The notes under the pieces were generated by a model. The model was not told the origin of the DNA. It made no database searches and saw only the letters and a program-made list of their open reading frames with translations. Below, in pieces: positions 25,403 through 35,000 of a stretch of DNA of 64,000 nucleotides; position 1 is the stretch's first letter; every line of letters starts with the position of its first letter. The translations under genes were made by a program, and so were the position numbers. Source of the DNA: CAYLJJ01 sp964384025 (GTDB lineage: Bacteria > Myxococcota_A > Bradymonadia > UBA7976 > UBA1532); contig CAYLJJ010000007.1 of the NCBI GenBank assembly GCA_964384025.1, positions 54,116-118,115 on the forward strand, given 5' to 3'.

Positions 25403-26202
25403 GGCGCGCCTCGATAGCTCGGCTTGAGTTGGCTTGGATCTGGGCTCGGCAGCTGCTTGAGGGCTCGCTTGGCTTTGGAGATCCAGGGGCTCCCTGGTGC
25501 CTCCTCCAAGAGCAGCTCCCAAGCCGCTTTCGCCCGCGCTTGATCTCTCAGGCCATGGAGAGATATCGCTCCCATCCAATACCAAGCATCGTCAGCGTAG
25601 AGGCTGCGTAAGCTCCCCAACCAGAGCCCTCGATCCCCAAAGTTTTCAGTTAACTGCTCCAAGCTGGAGAGAGCCTCAAGCCACTCTCCTCGTTCACGCT
25701 GGATCTGAGAGAGGAGCCAGAGGGCATCATCTGCACGGGGGCTCTCTGGCCAGCGGCTCCAAAGCTGGCTTAGGCTGTGTGAGGCAGCCTCAAGGTCTTG
25801 GGGGCGTTGAACCCAAGCAACCCAGTAGAGGGCCTCGCTGGAGATCCCCGCCTGCTCCTGAGCGACCACCTTTAAAAGCCAGGGTAGGGCTCCAGCTCCC
25901 TGCTCACGGAGGCGGAAGCGTAGGCTCTCCTCAGCGAAGATGCTCTCGGGGTGCTCCAGCCTGAGGCGATCGATCTTTGCCCAAGCCTCCGCCACCCGCC
26001 CGGCGCGAAAGCTCATCCGGGCCAGACGCCAACAAGCGCGAGGGCGCATCTCTCCCTCCAAGCCCTCATAAGCCTGTCTCGCAGCCTCCAAATCCCCCGC
26101 TTGCTCCAGAGTTTCAGCGGCATAGTAAGCCCCAAAATCGGGCTTAGGCCTGGGAGGACCACAGGAGAGGAGGAGGAGCCAAGGGAGCAGTTTGGCCTTC
26201 AA
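25399..26202 (-). CDS. TPR-like lipoprotein of the Mla operon
   Basis: Lipoprotein of 267 residues: signal peptide with lipobox LLLLSC, then helical repeats of TPR/Sel1 character throughout (AAETLEQAGDLEAARQAYEGLEGEMRPRACWRLARMSFRAGRVAEAWAKIDRL and following). Such repeat lipoproteins usually hold partners together at the inner face of the outer membrane or in the periplasm. It overlaps the outer-membrane protein gene before it (ATGA) and the ATPase gene after it (TTGA), so it is likely made in step with the lipid transporter. A role as a bridge between the MCE complex and the outer membrane is an inference. Confidence 0.75.
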   Translation of the reverse strand: MKAKLLPWLLLLSCGPPRPKPDFGAYYAAETLEQAGDLEAARQAYEGLEGEMRPRACWRLARMSFRAGRVAEAWAKIDRLRLEHPESIFAEESLRFRLREQGAGALPWLLKVVAQEQAGISSEALYWVAWVQRPQDLEAASHSLSQLWSRWPESPRADDALWLLSQIQRERGEWLEALSSLEQLTENFGDRGLWLGSLRSLYADDAWYWMGAISLHGLRDQARAKAAWELLLEEAPGSPWISKAKRALKQLPSPDPSQLKPSYRGAP

Positions 26203-26708
26203 AAAGAGAGCGCGATCCCAAACTCCGGGTAGGTGTCTGTGCAGCTTTCGTAGACCTCTTTGTCACAGTTCATCAGGCGCTCATGCGCCAGCCCCACGTT
26301 CAGGAACACTCCCTTACTGGCGCGATAATAGACCCCCCCCCGAGCGCCCCAGGACTCTGTATCCTCATACTCCTCACCCTCAGGACCATCCCCGATAAAG
26401 ATGCGGCGATAGAAGGCGCCTACATAGGGTTTTACAGGCTTGACGCGGTAGGCCACATAGCGAACCTGAGGGCTCAGCTTGAAGATGCTGGGCTTCTCTC
26501 CCATGTAATACTCAGCGTCTACACCAACCTCTAAGCCGTTGAGGAGATAGTAGCCCGCGCCTCCACCAACGACGATATAGCGATGTCCAAAGGAGCCAGC
26601 GGTCCCTCCTGAGATAGAGAGCCGGGTGCTGCCCTGTCGGAAAGCACGACGGGCCTGGGCAACGCTCAAGAGGCTAAAGAGGCTGACGATGATGATCAGG
26701 CTGCGCAT
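26199..26708 (-). CDS. Small outer-membrane beta-barrel protein, first gene of the Mla operon
   Basis: Protein of 169 residues with a signal peptide (MRSLIIIVSLFSLLSVAQA) and a mature part that looks like an eight-strand OmpW/opacity-type barrel (GGGAGYYLLNGLEVGVDAEYYMG ... VKPYVGAFYRR ... GARGGVYYRASKGVFLNVGLAHE), ending with Phe (GIALSF), as OM barrels usually do. Two Cys near the end (NCDKEVYESC) could be disulfide-bonded. As operon leader it could be the outer-membrane partner of the lipid transport system, playing a role analogous to MlaA/OmpC; this is inferred from position only. Confidence 0.7.
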   Translation of the reverse strand: MRSLIIIVSLFSLLSVAQARRAFRQGSTRLSISGGTAGSFGHRYIVVGGGAGYYLLNGLEVGVDAEYYMGEKPSIFKLSPQVRYVAYRVKPVKPYVGAFYRRIFIGDGPEGEEYEDTESWGARGGVYYRASKGVFLNVGLAHERLMNCDKEVYESCTDTYPEFGIALSF

Positions 26709-26756
26709 AAGGTCTCCAAGGCTAAGAACAGCGCGAAGGATAACAGACTCTCTCGA

Positions 26757-29096
26757 TCAGCCTCGAATCTCTCGCACCACATTGCGATCCTTGACCAGGA
26801 TACGGAAGCCCTCAAAGCGAGGGAGCCAGCTCAGCGGGGGTGGGGTTCGACGGTTGCCCGCCACCTTGATGAGAGTGACGCAGCGAGCCTTGAGATCATA
26901 CTCCAGGCGGTAGCGCGCATCCCCCATGGAGAGGCTGCGAGGGTAGAGGCTGTCTAAGCGCTCCTGCTGCTCGGGGGGCAGGGCAGGAGCCAGGAGATCT
27001 TCTGGGCTTAGGAGGGCCAAATCCTCTCCTGACTCTACCCCCAAGCTCTCCAGGCATCGCTCAAGCCAAACCTCCAGCTCCTCGGGCAAGCTGAGCCGCT
27101 CCAGGCGGGCTTGAAGGGCGCTGGCCTCTAAACGTTCCCGAGTTTGCGCTAAGATCTCTGGCCAGAGCTGCCCGCTCAGGAAGCATTGTGCGATGGCCGC
27201 CCGCGCCATCGCCCCCTCAGGCACCTCCTCGCGGGTGAAGAGGACCTTACGGGCGTGGACTCGCTCAATCTGAGCGATGACCCTCTCTCCTCGACGTTGA
27301 GCTTGCTTAACTCGATCCCGCCCCAGACCCGCCTCTCGAAGCCAACGAAGAGGCGCAGGCATCGCGCAGGTGATGATCAGCTCTGTCTCACGACGCTTGA
27401 CCCCTAAAGCGCGGCTCTCAAAGACCAAAATCGCTTCGATTTTAAGCCCCTGGGGGCTCTCCAGCTCCCGGTTGAGGGCGCTCTCCCGAGAGAGGCTCAG
27501 CTCGGTCCCTCCGTTGCTCCAAGCGATCTCCCGTTTGCGGCGGCGGATAAGATGAGCGCAACGAGGATCAGCAGCCAGAGCCACCCTCGCTAAGCCCGGA
27601 CGGTCGATCACTCCAGGCCCTCCTGAACATTTGAAGGCTCTCCTGAGGCGCGCACGGATGCGGCGTGCCTCCTGAAGCACAAAGCCTCGCAGCTTATGGC
27701 GTCTGGGATCTCCCTCACGAACAGCGCGGACGAGGGCCAGGACATCACAGCCTCCCTCCCGGAGATCATCATCGGGATCCTGAGGACGCTCTCGCATAAA
27801 GAGAGCACGACCCACCGCCAGGGCTGCGACCAGATCGATCACCTCATCCAGCACAGGGCTGCCCTCTGCTTCGATCAGCAGACGCCCCAGGGGCGGGTCA
27901 AGGGGAAGGCCAAAGAGGCTCCGTCCCCGCGCCGTGATCTGCCCCTCCTCCAGCGCCCCTAGGGCCTCTAGCTCCTCTTGAGCGCTTTGAACCGCGTGCC
28001 CTTTGGGGGGATCGAGGAAGGGCAGCTTTTCAAGAGGAGCACGGCAGGCCGCCGCAGCCAAAAGCAAGGGGACGAGGCTCTCTCGATAGATCTCAGGAGG
28101 TGTTTGAGGATTCAGCCGGGCCTCAGGGCTCCAGAGCCGATAGCATCTCCCTGGCGCGGTACGCCCCGCCCGCCCGGCGCGCTGCTCAGCGCTGTCCTGA
28201 GCGATGGGCATCAGAGTTAAGAACCCTCGCCCCCCGTGATAGCGTGTACGTCGCAGGAGCCCGGAGTCGATCACCGCCGTGACCCCAGGCACGGTCAGCG
28301 AGGTCTCAGCTACGTTGGTTGAGAGGATGATCTTAGGCCGCTTAGAGGGGGCAAAGGCCCGGCTCTGCTCTTCCAAGCTGAGCCCTCCATGGAGGGGGAT
28401 CAGCTCAGGCTGCTTGGGCAGCTCCCGTAAGCTCGCTTGAGCCGCCGCGATTTCCGCCTTACCGGGCAGAAAGACCAGGGTGTCCCCTCCCGACTTGAGA
28501 GCATCTAAGGCAGCGGTTCGTAAGCGGAATTCCAGGCCTCTGAGATCGGGCAGGAGGCTACGCCCTGGGATATGTTGAACCTTTACAGGGAAGAGGCGAC
28601 CCTCTCCTCGCAGATGAACCCCTCCCAGGTGTTGCGCTAGGCGATCTCCCGCCAAGGTGGCAGACATTAGGATCAGCCGATGCCCTGTGTTTTGGAAGAG
28701 CGCGAAGAGGAGATCTACATCCAGGCTGCGCTCATGAAACTCATCCAAAATCAACAGAGTTTCAGGAGGGATCGCTCCTCCTGAGAGCATCCGTAGAGCG
28801 ACTCCTGGGGTAACAAAGAGGATGCGTGTCTTTCGACCACTGCGATCCTCTTCTCGGACCCGGTAGCCGACAGCTTCTCCCAGGCGAGCCTTCTCTAAAT
28901 GAGCAACCCGTTGAGCCAAGCTGCGGCAAGCCACCCTTCGAGGCTCCACGACCAAGACTGGGCTCCTCTCCGCAGCCCAACGAGGGATCTGTGTGGACTT
29001 TCCCGAACCGGTGGGCGCGGAGATCACCAGGCGTCGCTGTCGCTCAAGCTCAGCCTCAAAGATGGGGCGAAGGGCCTCGATGGGGAGAGTGCTCAT
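26757..29096 (-). CDS. hrpB: ATP-dependent helicase HrpB
   Basis: DExH-box RNA helicase of 779 residues, near the usual HrpB length. The start at 29096 follows AAAGGAGCC; an ATG 24 bases upstream lacks this. Motif I APTGSGKST, motif II DEFHER (the HrpB version of DEAH), motif III MSATL, motif V STNVAETSLT and motif VI QRAGRAGR are all present, then the helicase-associated region (LPFLDPPKGHAVQSAQEELEALGAL) and the HrpB C-terminal domain. HrpA/HrpB proteins act on RNA; the specific role of HrpB is not well defined. Transcribed independently of neighbours as far as can be seen. Confidence 0.93.
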   Translation of the reverse strand: MSTLPIEALRPIFEAELERQRRLVISAPTGSGKSTQIPRWAAERSPVLVVEPRRVACRSLAQRVAHLEKARLGEAVGYRVREEDRSGRKTRILFVTPGVALRMLSGGAIPPETLLILDEFHERSLDVDLLFALFQNTGHRLILMSATLAGDRLAQHLGGVHLRGEGRLFPVKVQHIPGRSLLPDLRGLEFRLRTAALDALKSGGDTLVFLPGKAEIAAAQASLRELPKQPELIPLHGGLSLEEQSRAFAPSKRPKIILSTNVAETSLTVPGVTAVIDSGLLRRTRYHGGRGFLTLMPIAQDSAEQRAGRAGRTAPGRCYRLWSPEARLNPQTPPEIYRESLVPLLLAAAACRAPLEKLPFLDPPKGHAVQSAQEELEALGALEEGQITARGRSLFGLPLDPPLGRLLIEAEGSPVLDEVIDLVAALAVGRALFMRERPQDPDDDLREGGCDVLALVRAVREGDPRRHKLRGFVLQEARRIRARLRRAFKCSGGPGVIDRPGLARVALAADPRCAHLIRRRKREIAWSNGGTELSLSRESALNRELESPQGLKIEAILVFESRALGVKRRETELIITCAMPAPLRWLREAGLGRDRVKQAQRRGERVIAQIERVHARKVLFTREEVPEGAMARAAIAQCFLSGQLWPEILAQTRERLEASALQARLERLSLPEELEVWLERCLESLGVESGEDLALLSPEDLLAPALPPEQQERLDSLYPRSLSMGDARYRLEYDLKARCVTLIKVAGNRRTPPPLSWLPRFEGFRILVKDRNVVREIRG

Positions 29097-29238
29097 GGCT
29101 CCTTTTACCGCAGCTCTCAACCGGAGCGCCCGAACTCAATTCTTAAGTCCAGGAGCTGAGACCCTCGGGCTGCTTCGTCGCATAGGTCCCCTTCCAAAGA
29201 TCACCCACAATCCGAAATTGGCTCAGGTGAGGAGCTGC

Positions 29239-30279
29239 TCAGGTGGGGCCAGGCCGCAACGTCTTAAAGAGCCGCAGCGCGTTCCCGCCCAAGGCTCGGC
29301 TGATCCGGGTTGGGCTCCAGCCTCGTGAGAGCATCCCTGCGACCAAATAAGGAAGCAGATCAACGCTCCTCAGTCTCCAGGGAGGGATGATGGCACCATC
29401 AAAGTCGGTCCCCAACGCGAGGGCCTCCTCTCCACCGATCTGGATCACATGCTCCATATGCTTCAGCACCGCCTCGATCCCCCCTAAGCCCCAGCGACTC
29501 AGGAAGAAGCGGTGCAGCATGATCCCGATCACTCCCCCGCGTGAGGCGATGGCGCGGATCTGAGCGTCGCTCAGGTTTCGCCAGTGGGGATAGACTCCAG
29601 AAGCCCCAGTATGAGTAACCACAGGGGGCAGATCTGGGGCATGAACCTCAAGGGCGTCCCAGAAGCCCTGAGGGTGGATATGTGCGAGATCCACCATCAC
29701 TCGCTCAGCGTTGAGGCGCTCTACCAGGAAACAACCTGCCGTGCTGAGACCCTTTTGGCGTCTAAAGAAGCCCAGAGGCGAAGAGGTGGCGCCGATATAG
29801 GAGTTCGTGAGGTGAACCAGGGTGACGCGGCTCAGCGAGCGAGGCAGAGGGCTCTCTAGGGGCGCGGCCTCGAGAGCGTGCCCTCCCTGGATCGCCAGCA
29901 GAGCGACCCTCTCCCCACGATCTCGCGCAGCGTGATACTCAGCTCCATCTGCGGCTAGGGAGATCCCTTCAGTGGCGGCGATCATCGCCTCAAAGCGCTC
30001 CAAGTTGCGTAGGAAGCATCGCCAGCGAGAGGAGGCCCGGCGAAAGGGGTTGGTGGTGATCGACCACATCGCCGCTGTAAGTAGGCCATCTTGAGCACGG
30101 GGCAGATCAAATTGTCCCATCAGAAGACCCAGCCCTCGGCGATGCCGACGCCTCGGATCCCAGCCCAGGATGCGATGGGGGATCAGAGTGTCCAGGTGAA
30201 GGTCCAACACCTCCACCTCTTTCATCAACACACGAGCTTCTTTAATGATCGCTTTTGAGGCTAGAGCTTGCTCTTTCAC
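29239..30279 (-). CDS. Membrane-dipeptidase-type zinc peptidase (M19)
   Basis: Peptidase M19 (renal dipeptidase family) of 346 residues. Zinc-site elements are visible in order: DLHLDTL (HxD) near 25-31, IQGGHALE with the bridging Glu near 125, VDLAHIHPQG and VVTHTGASG with the two His ligands near 195 and 220, and ALGTDFDG near 295. These enzymes cleave dipeptides, often with D-residues, or related amide bonds. No secretion signal is seen, so it is probably cytoplasmic. Stands alone between hrpB and the divergent aminotransferase. Confidence 0.9.
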   Translation of the reverse strand: MKEQALASKAIIKEARVLMKEVEVLDLHLDTLIPHRILGWDPRRRHRRGLGLLMGQFDLPRAQDGLLTAAMWSITTNPFRRASSRWRCFLRNLERFEAMIAATEGISLAADGAEYHAARDRGERVALLAIQGGHALEAAPLESPLPRSLSRVTLVHLTNSYIGATSSPLGFFRRQKGLSTAGCFLVERLNAERVMVDLAHIHPQGFWDALEVHAPDLPPVVTHTGASGVYPHWRNLSDAQIRAIASRGGVIGIMLHRFFLSRWGLGGIEAVLKHMEHVIQIGGEEALALGTDFDGAIIPPWRLRSVDLLPYLVAGMLSRGWSPTRISRALGGNALRLFKTLRPGPT

Positions 30280-30605
30280 GGGAACGATTTTGCCTCAACG
30301 CCTCTCCTGAGCAAACAAGTACATTTTTCAACGCCCAGCCAGAATCTTCAGCGCGCAGAATATGTATGGCTCAGGCGCTCAGCCAAGCATGAATGAGCCC
30401 TCAATTCTACCAATATCCCGCGCAGGCTCAAAGCCAATTGAGGCTCATGCAATCCATCCTTCCATCCTCGATGTCGATAGGCTTCACCATCTCCGCCACA
30501 GGCGCATGGGATGCAGCGCATCGCTGCTCACGGCGCCCCAAGTTTCTCATGAGTAGAGTCAGAGGGGGGTGCTCTCCTATGATGACTGCTTTGACTGGAG
30601 GCGTG
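30280..30605. other. 326-base divergent intergenic region with an imperfect inverted repeat
   Basis: Lies between the M19 peptidase (reverse) and the aminotransferase (forward). The frame is open upstream of the aminotransferase start, but the encoded residues look non-coding. It contains arms ATGAGCC(C)TCAATT at 30393-30406 and AATTGAGGCTCAT at 30436-30448, 13 matching pairs with one bulged C, which could be an operator or leader hairpin. Confidence 0.45.
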
Positions 30606-31877
30606 ATGGAGTTGAAGCCTTTCTTTCAGGAGATGGAGGCCGCTGATCTTTTCTCGGAGGCGGTGTTACAGCTGATCCCAAGTCGTATACTACAGATCTC
30701 CCGAGAGATCAGGCGCCGCAAAGCGGCCGGCGAGGAGATCTTGGCCTTCACCGTAGGGGACTTTGATCCGAGAAGCTTCCCCTTCCCCGAGGCTCTGAGC
30801 TACGAAATCCGGCGAGCCTTTGAGGAAGGGGAGTGCAACTATACTCCCTCCATTGGCCTGCCCGTCTTGAGAGAGGCCTTGGCGAGGGAGTACAGCTTGG
30901 AGCTGAGCCTGGACTACCCCGCCGAAGCCTTCATCCAGGGAGCGGGAGCTAGGCCCCTCATCTATGGTGCCTGGAGGGCTCTTATCAGCCCAGGAGAGCT
31001 GGCCCTGGCCCCCAGCCCCAATTGGAACGTCCGCACCTTCGCCCAGCTCACGGGGGCCCGGCTAGAGGCCCCCCCTTGTCGTCCTGAGGCGGGCTTTCTC
31101 CCTACCCTGGAGGACCTACAGCCCTGGCTCTCAGAGGCGCGGATCCTCTCCCTCTGCTCCCCTATGAACCCAGCAGGGACTCAGTTTAAGGCGGAGGTTC
31201 TAAAGGAGATCTGCGCGGCGATCCTGGAGGAGAACCGTCAGCGAGAAACCCAGGGGCGCCGCCCCCTCTTCCTCATCTATGATCAGGTCTATCGCCTCCT
31301 GAACTTCAGGCGACCTCATACCAGCCCCCCTCAGCTCCACCCAGAGATGGCTCGCTACACCATCTTAGTGGACGCTCTCAGCAAAGGCTTCGCGGGTCCA
31401 GGGGTGCGCTTGGGCTGGCTAGCGGCGCCCCCCCCCCTCATCGAACGCCTCGCCCAGCTCATGGGCTGCGTGGGGGCCTGGTCTCCACGGCCTGTGCAGC
31501 TGGGCTTCGCCCGCTACCTCAGGGCGGGGAAGCCTGGCTTCTTACCCTGGCTGGAGAATATCCAGAGAGAGATCCAGGAACGCCTCAAGCTCCTGAGCGA
31601 GACCATCCAGGCCTGGGAGGCGGAGGGCCTCCCAGTGCGCTGTATAGAGCCTGAGGGGGGTATCTACCTGAGCCTCTACTTTGATCTTCAGGCGCGCTTT
31701 CCCCAAGAGGAGGGGCTCCGCCGCTGGCTCCTGGATCTGGGCCTGGGGGTGGTGCCCTTCTCCGCCTTTGGTCACCAAGCTGCTCCAGGTTGGGTGCGTC
31801 TCAGCGTAGGGGCAATAGATAAACTGGAGATCCAGCGGGCCCTCAAGATATTGAAGGCAGCCCTCCAGAGTTTCTAG
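30606..31877 (+). CDS. PLP-dependent aminotransferase, class I/II
   Basis: Fold-type I aminotransferase of 423 residues. The ATG at 30606 is chosen because TGGAGGCGTG lies just upstream, although the frame is open to 30393. Recognised parts: substrate-end TVGDFDPRSFPFP and NYTPSIGLPVLREALA; the N-P motif CSPMNPAGTQF; tyrosine IYDQVYRLL; the PLP lysine in DALSKGFAGPGVRLGW; and a C-terminal RLSVGAID arginine motif. Similar to aspartate/aromatic-type aminotransferases, but SPMNPAG is slightly unusual compared with the common NPxNPTG. Amino-acid substrate not predictable. The upstream inverted repeat may regulate it. Confidence 0.86.
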   Translation: MELKPFFQEMEAADLFSEAVLQLIPSRILQISREIRRRKAAGEEILAFTVGDFDPRSFPFPEALSYEIRRAFEEGECNYTPSIGLPVLREALAREYSLELSLDYPAEAFIQGAGARPLIYGAWRALISPGELALAPSPNWNVRTFAQLTGARLEAPPCRPEAGFLPTLEDLQPWLSEARILSLCSPMNPAGTQFKAEVLKEICAAILEENRQRETQGRRPLFLIYDQVYRLLNFRRPHTSPPQLHPEMARYTILVDALSKGFAGPGVRLGWLAAPPPLIERLAQLMGCVGAWSPRPVQLGFARYLRAGKPGFLPWLENIQREIQERLKLLSETIQAWEAEGLPVRCIEPEGGIYLSLYFDLQARFPQEEGLRRWLLDLGLGVVPFSAFGHQAAPGWVRLSVGAIDKLEIQRALKILKAALQSF

Positions 31878-32084
31878 GGGCCCCTATGCGCTCCTCAACT
31901 TCCTGCTCCTCCTCTTCAGCCTGCGATGATGGCTCTAACTACGGTGGGGAGACTGTGTATATCCAGTCAGAGGCTTTTGGCACTCAGCACGGCGTATATT
32001 CCTAACAAAAATATCACCGAAATGGTTTATGAGGACTTCTTCTGCTTTAATCTAGATCCCCCGTCTGGATGTAGAGGAGCAGCT

Positions 32085-35000
32085 ATGGTTCGAGGGAGCC
32101 TGTTGATATCCACCGTCGTGGCCTGTTTGGGGTTATTCGCCTGCGGCGATATGATCGAAGGACCCAAACCTCAACCGGCTGCTCCCGCAGCGCAGCGGCC
32201 CATCACCCCTGCCTACCTCTGCGCGGAGCAGATCGAGACCGACCTGGTGATCCATGGCGAGGGCTTCGCTCCGTTGGTGCAGGATCTACCCAGCTCAGCT
32301 CACACCGTGCTGCCCACGATCATCTTGACTCAGGCACAGGCGCTGAACGGTCAGGAGGAGGACAGCGAGCCGCGTCTCTTCAGCGGCGTGGATGCTCCCA
32401 TGCTCTCTTGGCAGAGTCAGCAGCAGATGACTTTCCACTACAGCCCTGAGCTTAAGTTCTCGCCAGGGCTCTATGATCTGGAAGTACGCAGCCCCATCGA
32501 TGACAAGGCCCTGGCCTCGGTCCCCCTAGCAGTGGTCGATGCGCCTGAGCTGCTCGCCACCATGCCGAGACTGAGCTGTTTGGCGGAGGGGCCACGGGAG
32601 ATTGTGGTCACTGGCATGGGTTTCTTGACCGTCGCTGAAGCTGAAGCCCAGGTGGCCGTGGGCGAATTAACCTTGCCCGTAGAAGCCTTCTCCGAATGCT
32701 TCGATGTCGCCCACCCCAGCGTCGCCGGTCAGAGCTGTCAGACCGCGACCTTCACCTTAGAGCAGGATGCCTTGGAACCGAGCTACTCCGAGGTGGTGAT
32801 CAGCAATCCAGAGACAGCAGCCTGTCACAGTGAGGAGGTGGTCAAGCTGCGGATCGTCCCGCCGCCCTCGCTGGCCGAGGTGGCTCCCTCGCTGGCCTGT
32901 CCTGAGCAGTCACAGGTAGAGCTGAAGATCAGCGGCGCGGATCTGCTGGAGATCGACGCTGCGTTGCCCACCGCAGAGATGATCAACACCAGCGCTACCC
33001 AGCTGAGCCTTGAGGTGCTGGGGATCGATGATTGTGTAACGCTGGAGACAATGGAGCAGGCGGTCTCGCGCTGTGAATCGCTCCACGTTCGTCTGCCCAC
33101 CGAGGAGATCGAAGCGCCCTATACACCAACCCTGTTCCTTGAAAATCCCGCTCCTGCTGGGTGTCATGCTGAAGTCCAAGGCCCTCTGGTCTTGGTGCCC
33201 GCGCCCGCCATCACTGAGGTCGATCCGCTGATGATCTGTCGAGGCAACCCTGAGGTGCGGTTGAACGTCCAGGGCATGGATTTTTACCTGATCGATGGGG
33301 TTCAGCCTACGGTGATGCTGGGTGATCAGCTCGGAGTAGATGCTCAAGTCGCGGATTGTGAGCCCTTACCGGTGGAGCGTATGGGGGTGCTGCGCTGTGC
33401 CAGCCTTGAGGCCACCTTTAACCCCAACACCTTAGAGGATGTGGAGGTGCTCACCATCACCAACCCCAGGCCCGCTGACTGCACCACCAGCCACACACAA
33501 CGCATCGCAGTCATCGATCCCCCCATCGTGAGCGCGATCGAGCCGAGCTTGATCTGCGTCGAGGATGGGGCGGTGGAGGTGGCCGTGCGCGGTGACAACT
33601 TTATCCAGATCGCTGAGGCGCTGCCCAGCCTAGGGATCGCTGGAGTAGGGATGGAGGTGCTGAGCCTGGATGAGTGTGAGGAGCGGAGCGAGGGGGCCCT
33701 GAGTTGGAGGGTCTGCGCTGCTCTCAACGGGCGTGTCCCTCAAGGAGCGCTGATCGAGGGTCGCCCTCCCGTGGAGGTCAGCAACCCCGCGCCGCTGAGC
33801 TGCGCGGGCGCTGAGGAGGTGCTGACGGTGCCACCTCCACTCAGGATCACGGCGGTGATACCCCCCAGCGTATGCAGCGAGACCTTGGGTGCAGATCTCC
33901 TCACGGTTGAAGGTACGGGCTTCTTAGAGATCGATGGTGTTGGGCCCACGCTGACCCTGGATGGTCAAGCGGCGGAGGTTGACCTGAGCGGCTGTGAGGA
34001 GGTGACCCATCCTGATCATGCTGTACGCGCTTGTACACGATTCAGCGCAACCCTGCCCGTAGGGCTTAACCAGGGCTCAATCCCCATCGCCATCGAGAAC
34101 CCCGCACCCTCAGGCTGCGGAGAGCTGGCAGAGGAGCTGTTCTTCGTCGTGCCTGTGCCAGAGATCACCAGCGTAGAGCCTCAGGAGATCTGTGAGGGGG
34201 AGCTGAACACGATCACGATCCATGGCCACGATTTTATGCCTGTGGCCAGAGTCAGCGTGGGCAGCATACCGGCAGACGCGGTGCGCTTTATCGATGAAGG
34301 CACTCTAGAGGCGGACTTTGATATGCACACCCTCACGCCATTACAGGCTGATGTGAGTGTGCACAACGCCGAGGGCTGCGCCTACACGCTGCCGCTCAGC
34401 CTCGATGTTCATCCCACACCGATCATCTTCTATATCGATCCCGCCGTAGCCCATAACGACGTCAGCATCATTATCACCCTCTACACCACGGGGCTTGACG
34501 CCCCAGTCACGATGGTCTCTCTCCTCAGCCCCAGCGGCGAGGTGGTGGAGCTGGACGCGACCTCTGATCCCACCCGACACAACAAGATCACGGCGACGTT
34601 GCCAGCGGGCCTGGAGACTGGAGATTGGACTGTGCGCCTCATCAGCGCTCTGGGTTGTGTAGGTGAATGGCCTGCGGGCTTTCATATTACTGATGATCTG
34701 AGCTTGGGCCTCACTGGGCTTGATCCCGCCTTTGTTTCACCATCCCAGCCCACAGCGGTGAACGTGCGCGCTACGCCCGCTGGTGATCAGGTGGGCTTCC
34801 ACAGCGTTCCGCATGCCTACCTCAACCCCAACCCGCCTGTTGAGGGGGCCATCGCGATGGCATTGCGTGCGCTGGTCTACGTAGATGAGCGAAGCTTTAC
34901 TGCGGTGGTGCCTGAGGGCCTGCCCCCAGGCGCCTATGATCTTATCGTAGTCAATCCAGACGGTACTGTAGGTCTGCTTGAGGCGGGGGTCACGGTGACC

